A stretch of 64,000 bases of DNA, taken from the NCBI RefSeq assembly GCF_032854445.1, contig NC_088302.1, positions 20,143,338 through 20,207,337 on the forward strand, written 5' to 3'. Position 1 is the first letter of the stretch; every line of letters starts with the position of its first letter. The DNA is from Liolophura sinensis. Lineage: Eukaryota; Mollusca; Polyplacophora; Chitonida; Chitonidae. Under the pieces are notes generated by a model. That model did not search any database, was not told the DNA's origin, and saw nothing but the letters and a program-made list of their open reading frames with translations. The position numbers and the translations under genes were made by a program. Shown here in pieces: positions 1 to 11,300 of the stretch.

Positions 1-662
1 AGCTATCACACTATCGTTGCTGCTCTGGATGTACTCTCTGTGCTATAGGTCTTTAATTATAATTAACTACTCCCTCCTTCAGGACTCCGCCGTAATTTCT
101 TATTATATATATTTTCTTCGTTAGTTTGCGTTGAACGTTGTCCTGGAAATGCACTGCTGATCTGTAACGTTCAGGATTTATATACGAATGTACATGTATG
201 CAACGACGTCTAAGTTTTTGAATCTAAATATATGTCGTGTATTTCACAGTGGGAAGTCAGAAGGGAAAAAAAGTAGTCGGCACTTTCTGCAGCTGAATGA
301 AGCTTTAGAAAAGGCGATGTCAGATAATGTACAATGTATAGAGTAGATACAGTTGAATGAAAACATCCCACCCTTTTATCAAATAACCTAACAGGAAATT
401 TCAACTAATATGTAGGTTAGCACCACAAAGGTAACAAAAAGCCCGGCACTGTCCATATTCAGACATGCCAAGGGTAAATTTTAGTCCGACTCTTAGTAAC
501 ATCATCAGAGGCATACCCCTGTCTACAGTTTATCAGAGGTGTTAAGATGCAAGCCTTATACATAAGATATCTTATGATCTAGAAGATGTAAGCTTTAGAT
601 GTAAACCTTATGCATGTTATAGATCGCAGCTAAGAAGAGGACGACACCAGTACCGGCACAGG
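1..662. other. Upstream flank of the LRR receptor gene
   Basis: No protein-coding signal is visible here. The stretch holds one family B repeat copy near 105-200 and otherwise AT-rich unique-looking sequence. A possible splice acceptor, a CAG ending near 629, lies 33 bases before the LRR start codon, so a non-coding 5' exon could be joined there. This cannot be confirmed without transcript data. No clear TATA element or CpG-rich promoter is evident. Confidence 0.4.
105..200 (+). repeat. Dispersed repeat family B, copy 1 (partial)
   Basis: This stretch shares, in the same order, the family B blocks seen at 17.6, 27.9 and 55.6 kb: TTTGCGTTGAACGTTG, a degenerate 'tcctggaaatgcactg' where other copies read GGGAATGGGCCTTGCG, then GTAACGTTCAG and ATACGAATGT. 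It is the most diverged plus-strand copy. The family is not one I can name. Confidence 0.5.
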
Positions 663-3584
663 ATGAGAGAGCCTACGTACGGTCTGCTGACCATCTTCGT
701 CTCGGCGAATATCCTGCTCGATAATGGACGTGGTCAGTGCCCCGTTGACCCACGCTGTAATTGCCAACCAAGAAATAACTCTTATATCAACTGTTACAAC
801 GTTGTAACTGGGGAAGTAGCGAAATTTCTGCCCACGAATGTGTATTTTCAATCTTTAAGCATATCCGGAAATGGAATCGATTCTATTGCAAAAGGTGCGT
901 TCAAAGAATTACCTGTTGTGACACTGACTTTTTCAGGGACAGGGATGTCTCATTTTGAGTGCCGGGATTTTAATGGACTAGAGAACTCATTAACTCAGTT
1001 GTCACTTTTGAATAATGCCATGCTGTCTACCATGCCCAGATGTGCGATCGCAAATCTGAAAAAAATGACGTCGTTTACATTGACTGGCGGCAGAATACGT
1101 ACAATTCGAAATGAAGACTTTTTAAACCTCACGTTGCTGGAAACTCTTAACCTTGAAAGCACCTGCATTGATAAGATCGAGTCTGATGCACTAGGTCCAC
1201 TTCATCAACTCACCTATCTAAGTATTTCCTACAACAAAATTGCTGAGTTTGAGGGTCTTCCTTTCCGAGGTCTTATTTCTTTGAAATCTCTGGATATACG
1301 TGGAAATGAGATTTCAGGGTTTCACGTAAGAACTTTCGACCAGTTAACCAATCTACAACGACTCTATGTGGACAACAATGCCCTCGTGGTTTTACCAGAT
1401 ACCCTCTTCCTGCGCAACACTGATATAGAAACCATTTCTCTGGGCCGTAACCAGATATCATCTCTACCGGAGACAATACTCAACGGATTGGGTAAACTAC
1501 AGAGATTCTCAGTCAGCCACAACCTTTTGTCGGATTTACCCCTGAAGTTGTTTGAAGGTTGTTCCAATCTTATCGATCTTGACGTTTCGTCAAACATGCT
1601 GACGTATCTTCAACCTAAACTACTACGACCACTCACAAAACTTAGGACTTTAAACTTAGAAAACAACAGAATTTCCAGCATTGCTGACAACCTTATGAAT
1701 TTTGTGATGGCTGATGCCTTTAGACATCTGACCAGGATCGCTTATATTTATTTGCACAACAACAGCTTATCGACTCTTCAGTCAGGAGCATTCAGGAATT
1801 TAACTGATCTCATAGTTTTAACCTTGACCGACAACAAATTGACGGAAATACCACAGGGAGTTCTAACAAACTCATCAGTGTTACAGCATCTCTTTGCGAG
1901 CAATAACCACATACGGAACATTCCGCAAGATTTGTTTGAAGAGTCGTTCCCTTTTTTATATAGTCTGTACTTGGACAACAACCACGTGGCTGTCCCCTCA
2001 ATCTTACACTTATTTGAAAGATTACCAGTGTTGCAACGCCTACGTATTCTGCATATGTCTCACGCAAAGTTACCTCCCTTATCAGCAGATATCGTGGCTC
2101 GTTTCGTACAGCTGGAAGAGCTCCGCGTAAGGAACTGCTCTCTAAAAGGCATCTTCCCGACTAATGGAACCGGATTACCCGCAACAACAGATCTTTCCAA
2201 TAATAACTTGAAGGGATTTGGTGACAAAACTCCTGTAGAAATCATCGGTCAATACAATGTTGTCAAGTTCAATGTCTCAAACAACGACCTTACCCAGCTT
2301 GGCGTCATTGTCTACAATAGTTCCATGATAAATATCTATGCTGAGAATAATGGCATTCACAATCTGTTTGTAGCCATAGGTAGTGGACCAAATGCTCCAG
2401 TAAGTATAAGAATGAGAAATAACAGAATCAGCACATCGGTAAGTGTTACAAATATAGAACGGGTTTATCTCTTGGACCTGTCTTATAATAATTTTACCAG
2501 TGCTGAAAGTTCCCCAGTTAATTTCACCGAGTCGCACGACACATGTGCTTTACGGAAGGTTCACACGCTAAACCTTTCGCGAAACGCTATTCTTCATATC
2601 TCCCCTGAAGCTTGCCTTGGTGGCGTTTTAGTTCTGGACCTGAGTCATAACCAGCTGAAGAGTCTTGGTGCTTTGACTCCAGTGAACAAGAGCTCGGTGT
2701 TAAGACTGAATTACCTTTATCTAGCGGGCAATCAACTGCACACCATATCATCGGAAACATTTGTGACGGCGACTTCTCTTCAATTCATTGATCTTCGTTC
2801 TAATCAGGTCGCTGTAATTCCCGATTTACGGAGTCTGTTGTCTGGTTCCAAATTTAGAAATCTCTACCTGTCGGATAATCCACTGCGCTGTGACTGTACA
2901 GCGGCCTGGTTGAGGAATACACCCATCAGTCTTAAGATTGACAAAGCCCGCTGCCACTCGCCTCCTGATAAGGAACTCTTCCTGTTGCAGTGCTACGATG
3001 TCAATGGATGTGGAACTAACCCGACAACAACCTCTGAGCTCCAGTCCAAGGTAACTTTGTGTAAGGAGGACTACATTGTAGTTTTTCGCAATCTCACCGC
3101 TGACATCGTTGATAAGGAAGTCATTATTCATTGGTCAGTACAGGGTCCAGGTACCGTCCTGGGTTACCGGCTGACGTACGAATTGGGCGCTGACTCAAAC
3201 GATGACAGAGAGAGACTATACCATCCGGAGGAGCGTTCTGCTGTCTTGTCAGGTCTGCTTTCTGGTTACCTGTATAACATCTGCATAGAGGCCCAAGTGT
3301 ACCCAGACTCGCGAACTGAACGCGTGTGCATGGACGTAGAGGGTACTGCTAACGTGCAAAATGGGTTCCATTTACCATCCATGGCTCTTGGCATAGCGCT
3401 CGGTGCTTGTCTTTTGATCAACATTACGTTTTTGTCCTGTCTGGTTGTCAGATCAAAGCATAATGTCACCAAATCGTTGGTGCCTGGCGAGCCAGTTGTC
3501 CGACGGGATAAAGTTGGTGGTTCTGGTCAGGAACAGACTAGAAACACGATTAGTGGTGGTTCATTGTATGAGACTATAGATTAA
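663..3584 (+). CDS. LRR-FN3 single-pass membrane receptor, intronless ORF, 973 aa
   Basis: This is a predicted type I cell-surface receptor or adhesion protein. Residues 1-24 are hydrophobic and look like a signal peptide. Cys26, 32, 34 and 44 form an LRRNT-type N-cap (CPxxxxxCxC). About 28 leucine-rich repeats of the LxxLxLxxNxL type fill roughly residues 60-738, and an LRRCT cap begins at Asn739 with NPLRCDC. Residues about 797-895 are a fibronectin type III domain (IHWSV, GYRLTYE, LSGLLSGYLYNICIEA). Residues 907-929 are a transmembrane helix, followed by a 44-residue cytosolic tail. Many N-glycosylation sequons lie in the ectodomain. The tail ends SLYETID, which fits both an ITIM-like motif and a YxxPhi sorting motif around Tyr969. 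No TIR or Ig domain is present, so this is not a Toll receptor. The start ATG has A at -3. LRR-plus-FN3 receptors such as FLRT and LRFN share the layout with far fewer repeats. The ligand is unknown. Confidence 0.93.
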   Translation: MREPTYGLLTIFVSANILLDNGRGQCPVDPRCNCQPRNNSYINCYNVVTGEVAKFLPTNVYFQSLSISGNGIDSIAKGAFKELPVVTLTFSGTGMSHFECRDFNGLENSLTQLSLLNNAMLSTMPRCAIANLKKMTSFTLTGGRIRTIRNEDFLNLTLLETLNLESTCIDKIESDALGPLHQLTYLSISYNKIAEFEGLPFRGLISLKSLDIRGNEISGFHVRTFDQLTNLQRLYVDNNALVVLPDTLFLRNTDIETISLGRNQISSLPETILNGLGKLQRFSVSHNLLSDLPLKLFEGCSNLIDLDVSSNMLTYLQPKLLRPLTKLRTLNLENNRISSIADNLMNFVMADAFRHLTRIAYIYLHNNSLSTLQSGAFRNLTDLIVLTLTDNKLTEIPQGVLTNSSVLQHLFASNNHIRNIPQDLFEESFPFLYSLYLDNNHVAVPSILHLFERLPVLQRLRILHMSHAKLPPLSADIVARFVQLEELRVRNCSLKGIFPTNGTGLPATTDLSNNNLKGFGDKTPVEIIGQYNVVKFNVSNNDLTQLGVIVYNSSMINIYAENNGIHNLFVAIGSGPNAPVSIRMRNNRISTSVSVTNIERVYLLDLSYNNFTSAESSPVNFTESHDTCALRKVHTLNLSRNAILHISPEACLGGVLVLDLSHNQLKSLGALTPVNKSSVLRLNYLYLAGNQLHTISSETFVTATSLQFIDLRSNQVAVIPDLRSLLSGSKFRNLYLSDNPLRCDCTAAWLRNTPISLKIDKARCHSPPDKELFLLQCYDVNGCGTNPTTTSELQSKVTLCKEDYIVVFRNLTADIVDKEVIIHWSVQGPGTVLGYRLTYELGADSNDDRERLYHPEERSAVLSGLLSGYLYNICIEAQVYPDSRTERVCMDVEGTANVQNGFHLPSMALGIALGACLLINITFLSCLVVRSKHNVTKSLVPGEPVVRRDKVGGSGQEQTRNTISGGSLYETID

Positions 3585-4117
3585 CAAAGAAACGACTTAA
3601 AGACATTTTGGCATAAAACTCAAGACACAAAAGCGTTTTATATTAACTCGTGCTTCAAAAAAAGTCGTTGGCATATACAGGTATATACAGTATAAAGAAA
3701 CAATGACAACATAAATATACATATTAATATAGATTATTTCGTAATTTTAACTCAGTAAATTTCTTATTTTAACTGTTCATCTAAATGCTTAAACAGTGGC
3801 AAATTACCGTATCACGGCTTGTCAGATATTTGTCGAATTTTGTTGGTTTTTGAGTCTTCATTTCGAATCCACTCTGCATAGTTTCTTCCGCCAATAGGAC
3901 CTTTGAAATAAATAAATCAAACAACATTACAAATATAGGATATGGTTGGACGCAGGGGAGAGAACTTAGTACAATCATGACATTAACTCTTACAGTTAAG
4001 GTTGTTCCCCTTCTGATTCATCTTTGATCAACACGCATGTCCAAGCCCGATTTCCGAGCGATTTATCTGCACGTGACATTTGAAACAATGCAATATACTA
4101 CAGCATGGGGAGTGAAT
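3585..4117. other. 3' flank of the LRR receptor gene
   Basis: This is AT-rich sequence after the stop codon. Overlapping AATAAA hexamers at 3907-3912 and 3911-3916 are the first plausible polyadenylation signals, giving a 3' UTR of about 330 bases. A partial family A repeat lies at about 3735-3830, so the 3' UTR may contain repeat sequence. No other coding signal is visible. Confidence 0.35.
3735..3830 (+). repeat. Dispersed repeat family A, partial copy (3' half)
   Basis: The run AACTGTTCATCTAAATGCTT, then AAACAGTGGCAA and 'tatcacggctt', matches the 3' half of family A as seen at 44.9 kb and, inverted, at 58.8 kb. The 5' half is not recognisable here. Confidence 0.5.
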
Positions 4118-4265
4118 TAAGAGCAGCGATGACAGAGTGATAGTGGGTAAATGGTCCAATGTAATCGGTGAAATTAAGCCTCTTGTCAAAATACCTCAAT
4201 CAAAGTTTAATTCATAGAACAGCTTAAACGTAGCAACTTATACATCACCTGGCTCACAAATACAC
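4118..4265 (+). repeat. Dispersed repeat family A, copy 1
   Basis: It contains the family A core in order: AGCAGCGATGACAG, GTGATAGTGGGTAAATGGTC, CGGTGAAATTAAGCCTCTTG and a 'caaaatacctcaatcaa' block. It lies immediately before a second copy in the same orientation, about 257 bases core to core. Confidence 0.6.
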
Positions 4266-4337
4266 GGAATATTCGCCCTCGATAGACCGTGAACGGCTTG
4301 CTACATGGCATATTAATCTGAACGCCTGATAACGTAT

Positions 4338-4520
4338 ATGATTATATTAAGAGACTTATAGCAGAGAGAGTGAAACCAAGACGGTGATAACAGTGTGATA
4401 ATTGGAAAATGATCACACGTAAATACGGCCTCTGGTCAATTTACTTCAGTTAGCGTGTTATTGTAAGTGTTCATGTAAATGGTTAAATAGTAGCAATTGA
4501 TCAGCTTGGAAAGCTGAGAC
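4338..4520 (+). repeat. Dispersed repeat family A, copy 2
   Basis: It begins with a 'gcagagagagtgaaacc' block, then GATAACAGTGTGATAATTGG, GATCACACGTAAATACGGCC, a CAGTTAGCG block and GTTCATGTAAATGGTTAAAT. This is one of the better-preserved copies and covers most of the shared length. Confidence 0.65.
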
Positions 4521-5587
4521 TTCTGACCTGCAACAACATTGTGCTTATAGATTTTTACATTGGCATATTACAACAAGAGGAAAACTCTGACAATGTTAAA
4601 TATCCTTTCTTGAATTTTAATATACCTAAGGGTCCTGCATATGTTATGTACATACTTCGCCATGTACCACTGGTTAGATCATGTGTCATCATGATTTCAG
4701 TCAACGATGTTGTAGCACGCTACCCCATGTAAAAGCAGAGAGAATTAAAATCTTTGTTGAAATTAGGTCAACTTAATTAACTTTTTTCTGCTTGATTTTA
4801 TCCACATATAAACCTGATTGCGATGTTTGACAAAGCGTTTATCCAGATTGAGGTCCGCGTTTCCTCCACACCTTCATGGCTGACCGAAAGCCAATCTGTG
4901 CACTAAGTAATTTTTTCTGTTAAGCTGCAGACAGACAGGCCGGCAGACAGACAGACAAGCGCCGGCAAAAATATAGCCTATCCTGGCTGTGATAATGAGG
5001 AACGATGTCAGTGACGAACATGATTTACCTCCCTTAAACGATTGGCGCGTCATGTCAGGTTTTGTGGTATATAGGTGCTTTGTAATACAACATGAGAATG
5101 CAACTTTTATAGAATACATCTTTGCTGTATGAGTCATTTCCCTATGCCCGTCACCCAATAATTATCTTACGTAATTCCCTTACATGCGTTCACATACCTT
5201 ACAAGAGTCTTCCTAGCAAGATTACAATTTTCATGTGTTTAAATCCACAATAGTTTCATCCTCTGGCTGTTTGCGAGTATCAAAACTGACAATGTCAAAA
5301 TATTCGTTTAAGTTCAGCTTGTATTCGATTATTACAAAGGTGGGAATGGTGATGTACACGTAGTTCTATTGATACATCTGGGGTTATCAGTCCCGCCTCC
5401 TTGTTTTATGTTCGCCTGTCTTCTAAACGCTTTACGGCCTGTCCGCCGTGGATAACTCTAGAGTAGAATATTTGTGCAGATTTTTCTCTCATACGATAGT
5501 GAAACCAAAACCACCATCCGTAGGTGACGTATACCGAAACATGTATAACACTGAAGTATCTGACTGAATAATCATTTTGTGTAAACT

Positions 5588-5935
5588 CTCTCCACTTAAG
5601 ACCGGCCCCGATAGTTGGTAAAGCTTCCTGTGTCAAGTCTCACCTAAGACCTTAAAAGTAGAAGTTGTGACTTCCTCGCTTGGCGTTCAGCATGAAGCAG
5701 ATGGTGCAACGACTGGTTGACCCGTATCAGTGTAATGGCTCGGGCGGGGCGGCTTACTTGCCTTCTGTAAGGCGTCTCAGTGAAGCAGCACTAAATAAAA
5801 GAGCGGTCGAAATCCGTAATGCAACAAGGAGGCACATTGCATGCACTCTGAGGATTCCTTCGTCGTCATATGACTGAAAAATTGTTAAGTACGACATTAA
5901 ACCCCAAGCACTCACTCACTCACTCTCCCCTTAAG
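5588..5935 (+). mobile_element. tRNA-derived SINE, ACTC-tailed family, copy S1, with target-site duplication
   Basis: The element occupies about 5601-5922. Its head has an A-box-like GATAGTTGGTAAAG. The body (GTGCAACGACTGGTTGACCC, TAATGGCTCGGGCGG, GCAACAAGGAGGCAC, CGTCGTCATATGACTG) is shared with copies at 32.6 and 45.1 kb, and it ends in AAACCCCAAGCACTCACTC with ACTC repeats. A 13-bp flanking duplication, CTCTCCACTTAAG at 5588-5600 and CTCTCCCCTTAAG at 5923-5935, differs at one base and marks retroposition. The layout is like V-type molluscan SINEs such as RUDI; that family name comes from memory and is not verified. The short internal reading frames are not genes. Confidence 0.85.
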
Positions 5936-6564
5936 GGCGAAAGAAGAGGTAAAGATCGACTTATCAGCGGAGTTTTGTGGCAAATCTGAAATTCGGGATT
6001 GGAAGATACCCTTTGCCATGTCTTTTGTTTTCTTGTGCTTTTCGCATTAAAAATGGCCATCTTATGTCCACAAAACACTGAACATTAACCCAATCGCATA
6101 GTTCCCAGCTATCCTTAAGATTTTATTCGCTGTTTGTACCAAACATATCGCTGTAGCCCACTGGATCGTCTTGATAAGTTCCCTATCTATTGCTACAGTT
6201 GTCATGTGATTTTACTAGCCAACATTCATTAAAATATTTATTCTCAGTAAAAGTGATGTACCTTACTACTTTATCTAAAACTTTGCTTTGATGAGGAAAT
6301 GATACATTAATATCAAGAACAGTGTAATTTCGTTTCCTGACCCCTGCCCCAAATTTCTTTATGTTTCTTTCTTATTATCTCTTGCATCTTCTGACTCCTC
6401 TGATATAAACAAGATATCAAAGATGTACCAACAGTAAGAAGACAGTCGACAAATCTATACCGTCTGCGTTCAAACATGTAGTGAGCCTCGTTTTAAATGA
6501 ATGAACGAATGATTATGGTTTGGTGCCTATTCGGTGATATTGTAGCCATATCGTGGCTAAAATA

Positions 6565-6750
6565 TAACAAACGACTTAGGGGGAGTAAAACCAGAGTGGC
6601 GACAACAGTGTGATAACTGGCAAATGGGCACACGTAAACAGTTAAATACGACCTCTTAACAGTTTACCTCAGTTCCGGATTTAGGCCTAAAGTTCATTCA
6701 GTGGTAGTAATTACAATGTCTGAGACGTCACTGGCTTAAAATTACTCTAA
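6565..6750 (+). repeat. Dispersed repeat family A, copy 3
   Basis: It carries GAGTAAAACCAGAGTGGCGA, CAGTGTGATAACTGGCAAAT, GGCACACGTAAACAG, a TACGACCTCTTAACAGTTTA block and, towards the end, GAGACGTCACTGGC. The last block is also found at the ends of the copies at 19.7 and 45.0 kb, which suggests a full length of about 250 bases or more. Confidence 0.65.
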
Positions 6751-7976
6751 ATTCTGTATAATCACCACACTTAACATACAATAACATTCGCCTCACAGAA
6801 TTTTCATCTGAGGTTATCATATACACCGTCTTGAACTAAGCGATAACCCTTGTGAACTGTCCCCTGTTTTGTGCCTCTGTGACTCATCAAAGGAAATGGG
6901 GCTTAATTGTCTTTTTTTCACCTGACTTCCATGTCCTCTCTACGCTTGGCTTCCAAATGACCTGTGAAATGATCGGGTCCGCTCGTCCGCTGGTTACAAT
7001 ACTCCAGCTTTTAATTTTACCCGGTTCAGAAGTGTGGGATGCTTGGGAGAAGACCGAAGTTGACATGACGGTTGACAAAACAGCGCATCGGCTTTACCGC
7101 CTTTACAGCACCCTCTGGCAGACCGCAGTTCTTAATCCCCCTTGTCATCAACCTGCGTCTCTTGGCTTAAGCCCATCTTACAGGTGATCATAGCCGTTCT
7201 GGACACTTTGTCTGAGACAAGATGTTCGGGCACAGTACTTAGATGGCCTGGTGTTTCAAGCCAGTAATTAAGATTCATGTTTGATTCGCCAACTTTGGAA
7301 AATAAATCACGTAATACGGCAATACAATGATGACGAAAACAAATGGCGTGATGTATAAAATATTTTCATTTAAATGTAGAGAAGTGGAGTGTAAAGAAGA
7401 TTGAAGTACATACACACGTTATGAGATCCATACATAATTTCACAGACAAATGTGCCTCGGTCTAACTTTAATAACCCCTGTTTTCATTACCATAGCTTTG
7501 ACGTAGTGAAAAGTAATGCTAAGAAAACTTTCCACTCCAGTGGAAATACCGTATTGAGGGACGAAAACCAGATTTACCCCACTTTCCCCAATATGACTCT
7601 TAAAATGCCCCCTTAAAAACGCATATGGGATCCTCATTGGCTAAAATAATACTTTGATTGACAGTGGTTGATTACATACAATTATAAAAAAGCAGATTAC
7701 GCGAGATCCCATCCTAGCAATTGCTATGTTTACTTGACTTTGTCTGTGACAAAAAACGATTTTCGGAAGCATCCGTGACACACTTATTTCAACTTGTGAC
7801 GTGGACTCAATAATCACAAGGCAATGAATCACGGCAGTCTGCAACCTGGCAAATGATGAAATAGTGTAATGAATAATTATATAATTTAGGTTCATTGCAC
7901 TATAAAAGCCTGTAATATCTATGTTAGTATGCCCTTTGCTAGAGAAATGGGCGTGTTTTTGTATTTAGCGTTGTGT
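6751..7976. other. Intergenic stretch, nothing recognised
   Basis: I see only short unrelated open frames on both strands, without splice signals, domain-like sequence or repeat blocks shared with the rest of the window. Confidence 0.4.
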
Positions 7977-8370
7977 TTTTTTATTTTTATATATTTATTT
8001 ATTTGTTTGATTGATGATCAATGCTAGATTCAACAGTTCCGCTACATAAGAGCGGTTAGGCGTATAGGCTACATATAGGTGAAGGAAAACACGAAGAACA
8101 ATACAGATGCAATAAAGTCTCGTCAACGTCAGCGGACCATCTGATGGCGGTATAGTCTTTAAATTGCCCGGACATACTAGACACAGGTTCAAACCCGGTC
8201 TTGGACAGCGAACTCCAACCGTTCTCACAGCTTGTAGGAATGATCGGTCGACAACACTGCTATGGTCTAACGTTTGCTGAAGACCGCTTGTCTTACAACA
8301 AAATGGTGTGCCTATTCGGCAACTTGCCAAAGATCGGTGGTTTATCCAACCATTCCGGTTTTGTCTGACG
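7977..8370 (-). mobile_element. Decayed SINE-like element carrying the conserved core
   Basis: The left end resembles the AT-rich tail of the 21.5-kb SINE read on its reverse strand (TTTATTTATTTGTTTGATTG). Near 8318-8355 the sequence AAGATCGGTGGTTTATCC followed by CATTCCGGTTTTGTC matches the reverse of the SINE core (ggaaaccg...gtaaaccaccgacctt). The middle is too diverged to align by eye, and no target-site duplication was found. Confidence 0.35.
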
Positions 8371-11300
8371 ACAATCGTCTAAGAGAAAACAATGAATATA
8401 TAAGGGCTTGTCATGTATTTTTCATTAAATATTGCTGATCTCACTTAAACTAGCATATCTACCGGAGTTGATAAACGCTTTACACCTGACTTGTGTGATC
8501 TCTGTTATACTGGTTATAATTTTTACACTCCAATCTGCTGGAAATTCAAAGTAATAGGCCAAAAAACTTTTATGACATTAAGTGTACCATTGTGTTCGAT
8601 AAAGACACCCTACAGGTGATTCTTAATCCTCAGAGTGTTAAAAAAATTTGAAGAGCTGTCCTGATATTACTTTTCTTAAAAAATTATAGCAAAAATTGCG
8701 ACCTTGAAACTGATTTTGTGTGTTTTCCAGTTCTCTGAGATTACGTGGATATTTCAGAAAAGGAAGTCTAGCGCTGTGTTGTAAACGATGGAGATAAAAA
8801 CTCTCCTCGTAGACAGCTGATGTCACATCGTTGTGGGTAATCATGTAAGCTCTCAAGTGCCCATTATGTCGCCCGTTAAGCAAACAGTGCAATAATACAA
8901 TAATAAAGTCTGCTGGCAGAAAGGCAGGACGGCCACAACTTGCCACAAATATACCAAGGTCACGTAATGTGTTACAACAAAGGCAAAGTGTCTTAATATA
9001 GTGCTCTTACGTTTGCTTAACCCACATGCTATAACACAGGGATTCATATCTGCTTCTTGTGTGGTTTAAATGAGGTGTTATTTTCTGGGATGAACTACTG
9101 ATGAGCTGGTTCGTAATCAAACACTTCTGTATCTTCTGTCTACCTCATGCCGATTCCTTTTTTTAAATGTGTTTTACACAAACATTTTCACAAGTCTTCC
9201 TTAAAAGTTGTGCATTCTTTGTGCAAATTTTATATTCACAGTTGATGGAAAGAATGTCCTTCCGAGACCTGTTAATATGTCAAGAGCATAAAACATTTGT
9301 TTGTTGTTGATTTCTAACAACTGTGCTCGTTTGAAAACCTGAACTGGCAGTCTATGTCTTTCAAGGCCAGAAGACGTACTCTAGGCAATCTGCTTTCTTC
9401 CACCTATAAACCTGACAGTTTTTATATAAGTGGAAATTCTTTTAAATTAGTGTACGGCGTTGAACACTAATCAAATAGATACATAATATATATTTTTGAA
9501 TGGGCACTTCTGACATGGGTGATGCGGATGTGAACGAAGTATTCCATACATACTGTAAGACTAAACATGTTAATAACTTTACTCAGTTTAATAGCGGTCT
9601 ACGAATACAACAACAACAACGACGTTGTGTGCAAGGGGAAATGCCATCCACATTTCAGTTGTTTTTTACAACACACTCCAAGGCGGTTTTTTATATGAAA
9701 TGAGGGGCTAAATACATGACATAAGACAGATTCCTAGTAAACCCAGTTAATCTTTCATTAAACCCACAAAGACAGTTTGTTCCTTCCAGGCCCTTAGAAG
9801 CCAAAAAAAATAGGTGAAAGGTGATTTAGCCAATTATAAAAAGTCACAGCTCTTTGCATATTCTGCGGTCATCTTACGTGGTTTTCCGTCATTTTGTCTC
9901 GCACTGATTAGTCAATGAACGCCCCCTGGTGATCAGGGAATGCTTTCGATATTTTAGTTCTCAAGCCTTGGTTTAGTCCTCTTCCTGTCCACCGCTTGGT
10001 ACACACAGGGTCATCTGAGAGCTGTTGCGTATCTTGCATAATCTGTGAAGAAGGTAAATGAAGTATTTCACGGCTTTAGATTCTACAGAGACTTGCTTTC
10101 AAACTTTTGCTGGCCACATCGACTTTATTGCCAGAAGATCTTTCTCTGCAACAGGAAGTTCCATGGAAAAGTAGTGTTGGTAGTGAACCAAAAATTAGCA
10201 CCGGTTCTTAAATCGCAGCGTTTCCTATCTGATACAAGAAACATATTGTTGTTTCATTTTATGAACGTAGCCTTTTTATATGTTACGCAACAAATAACAA
10301 CTGTTAAACAGTGTCCATCACGTGTCGGTGTGTGCCCATTGCACCCATCGACCTCTCATTGAACAACAACAAATTCAGAAAATTCATGAAAATCCGGGCA
10401 TGATATGAGAACAATTTCCCCTGTTCACGTCCAAAATCTACCGTCTTTCTCTGTTGAATGCTCAGCCTCTTGGTGCGGATACGCTCTGATCGTGATTTTC
10501 TCCCCAAAACCTCTGCTAACAATTTCACAAAGGCTGCTATGCGCTCCCACTGACGTATTACATTACCTTTTTCCAATATTTACTTTTTTCATCAGCCTAC
10601 ATTACGTCACTGGCTGCTGCCATTATGACATTTCTGGGATTATTTTCAGCCGTAGATTTCAATACTTCGATTCTGCATGCATCTATATTATCACGTTTTG
10701 AAAGAACTCCGATAGTTTTGTTTGCCGTTGTTGAGGACAAAGTGACCCACATTGGCAACAACTGTTCTTAAAGCTCGATGCCCTGTACCCCCCCCCCCTT
10801 CACCCCCCCTCCATATCACATTATCCGCATGATGAACAAAAAAAAGCGTCGCTCTTTGTCTTTTATTCATTGCTAAATTAGAAGTCAACAGACGTCAACC
10901 AAGACGGATGTTGCACTTTAGGCTGACGTATAACAACCCGGCTTTATCTTATTCGATGTTAGAGAAAGCTTGAATGTAGCATACAGAACATCTCTTTGAA
11001 TCGTGGTTCTATCTAACTGAAACACCATGCTTAAGACACCAACTACGACACCATGCCAACTTACGATGGCTGAACACCATGCCTCAGAATTTAAAAAGTT
11101 GCCCAACTCGGGATTGAACCCGATTCTAGCATATGTTCTCCAAGAAGCGTGGGGAACTTGGTTTGTGGAGGTCGATGTGTCCTGGTCCAGATGTAAAGTT
11201 TATGCCAAAATTTCATGTTAAACTTGCCATAAATCATTGACCACCAGCGATTTCAGTAGGGGTAAGTATTTAACGTACGGTGTCCACATTATATCTAGCT

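Noticed and set aside
5680-5877. 65-codon plus-strand frame
   Set aside because: It lies entirely within SINE S1 and recurs with the repeat. The 88-codon frame at 32647-32913 in SINE S3 was rejected for the same reason.
8180-8200. tRNA B-box-like GGTTCAAACCC, taken first as a possible tRNA gene
   Set aside because: No cloverleaf could be drawn, and it lies inside a decayed SINE-like element. The B-box-like boxes near 32850 and 45100 are likewise SINE heads.
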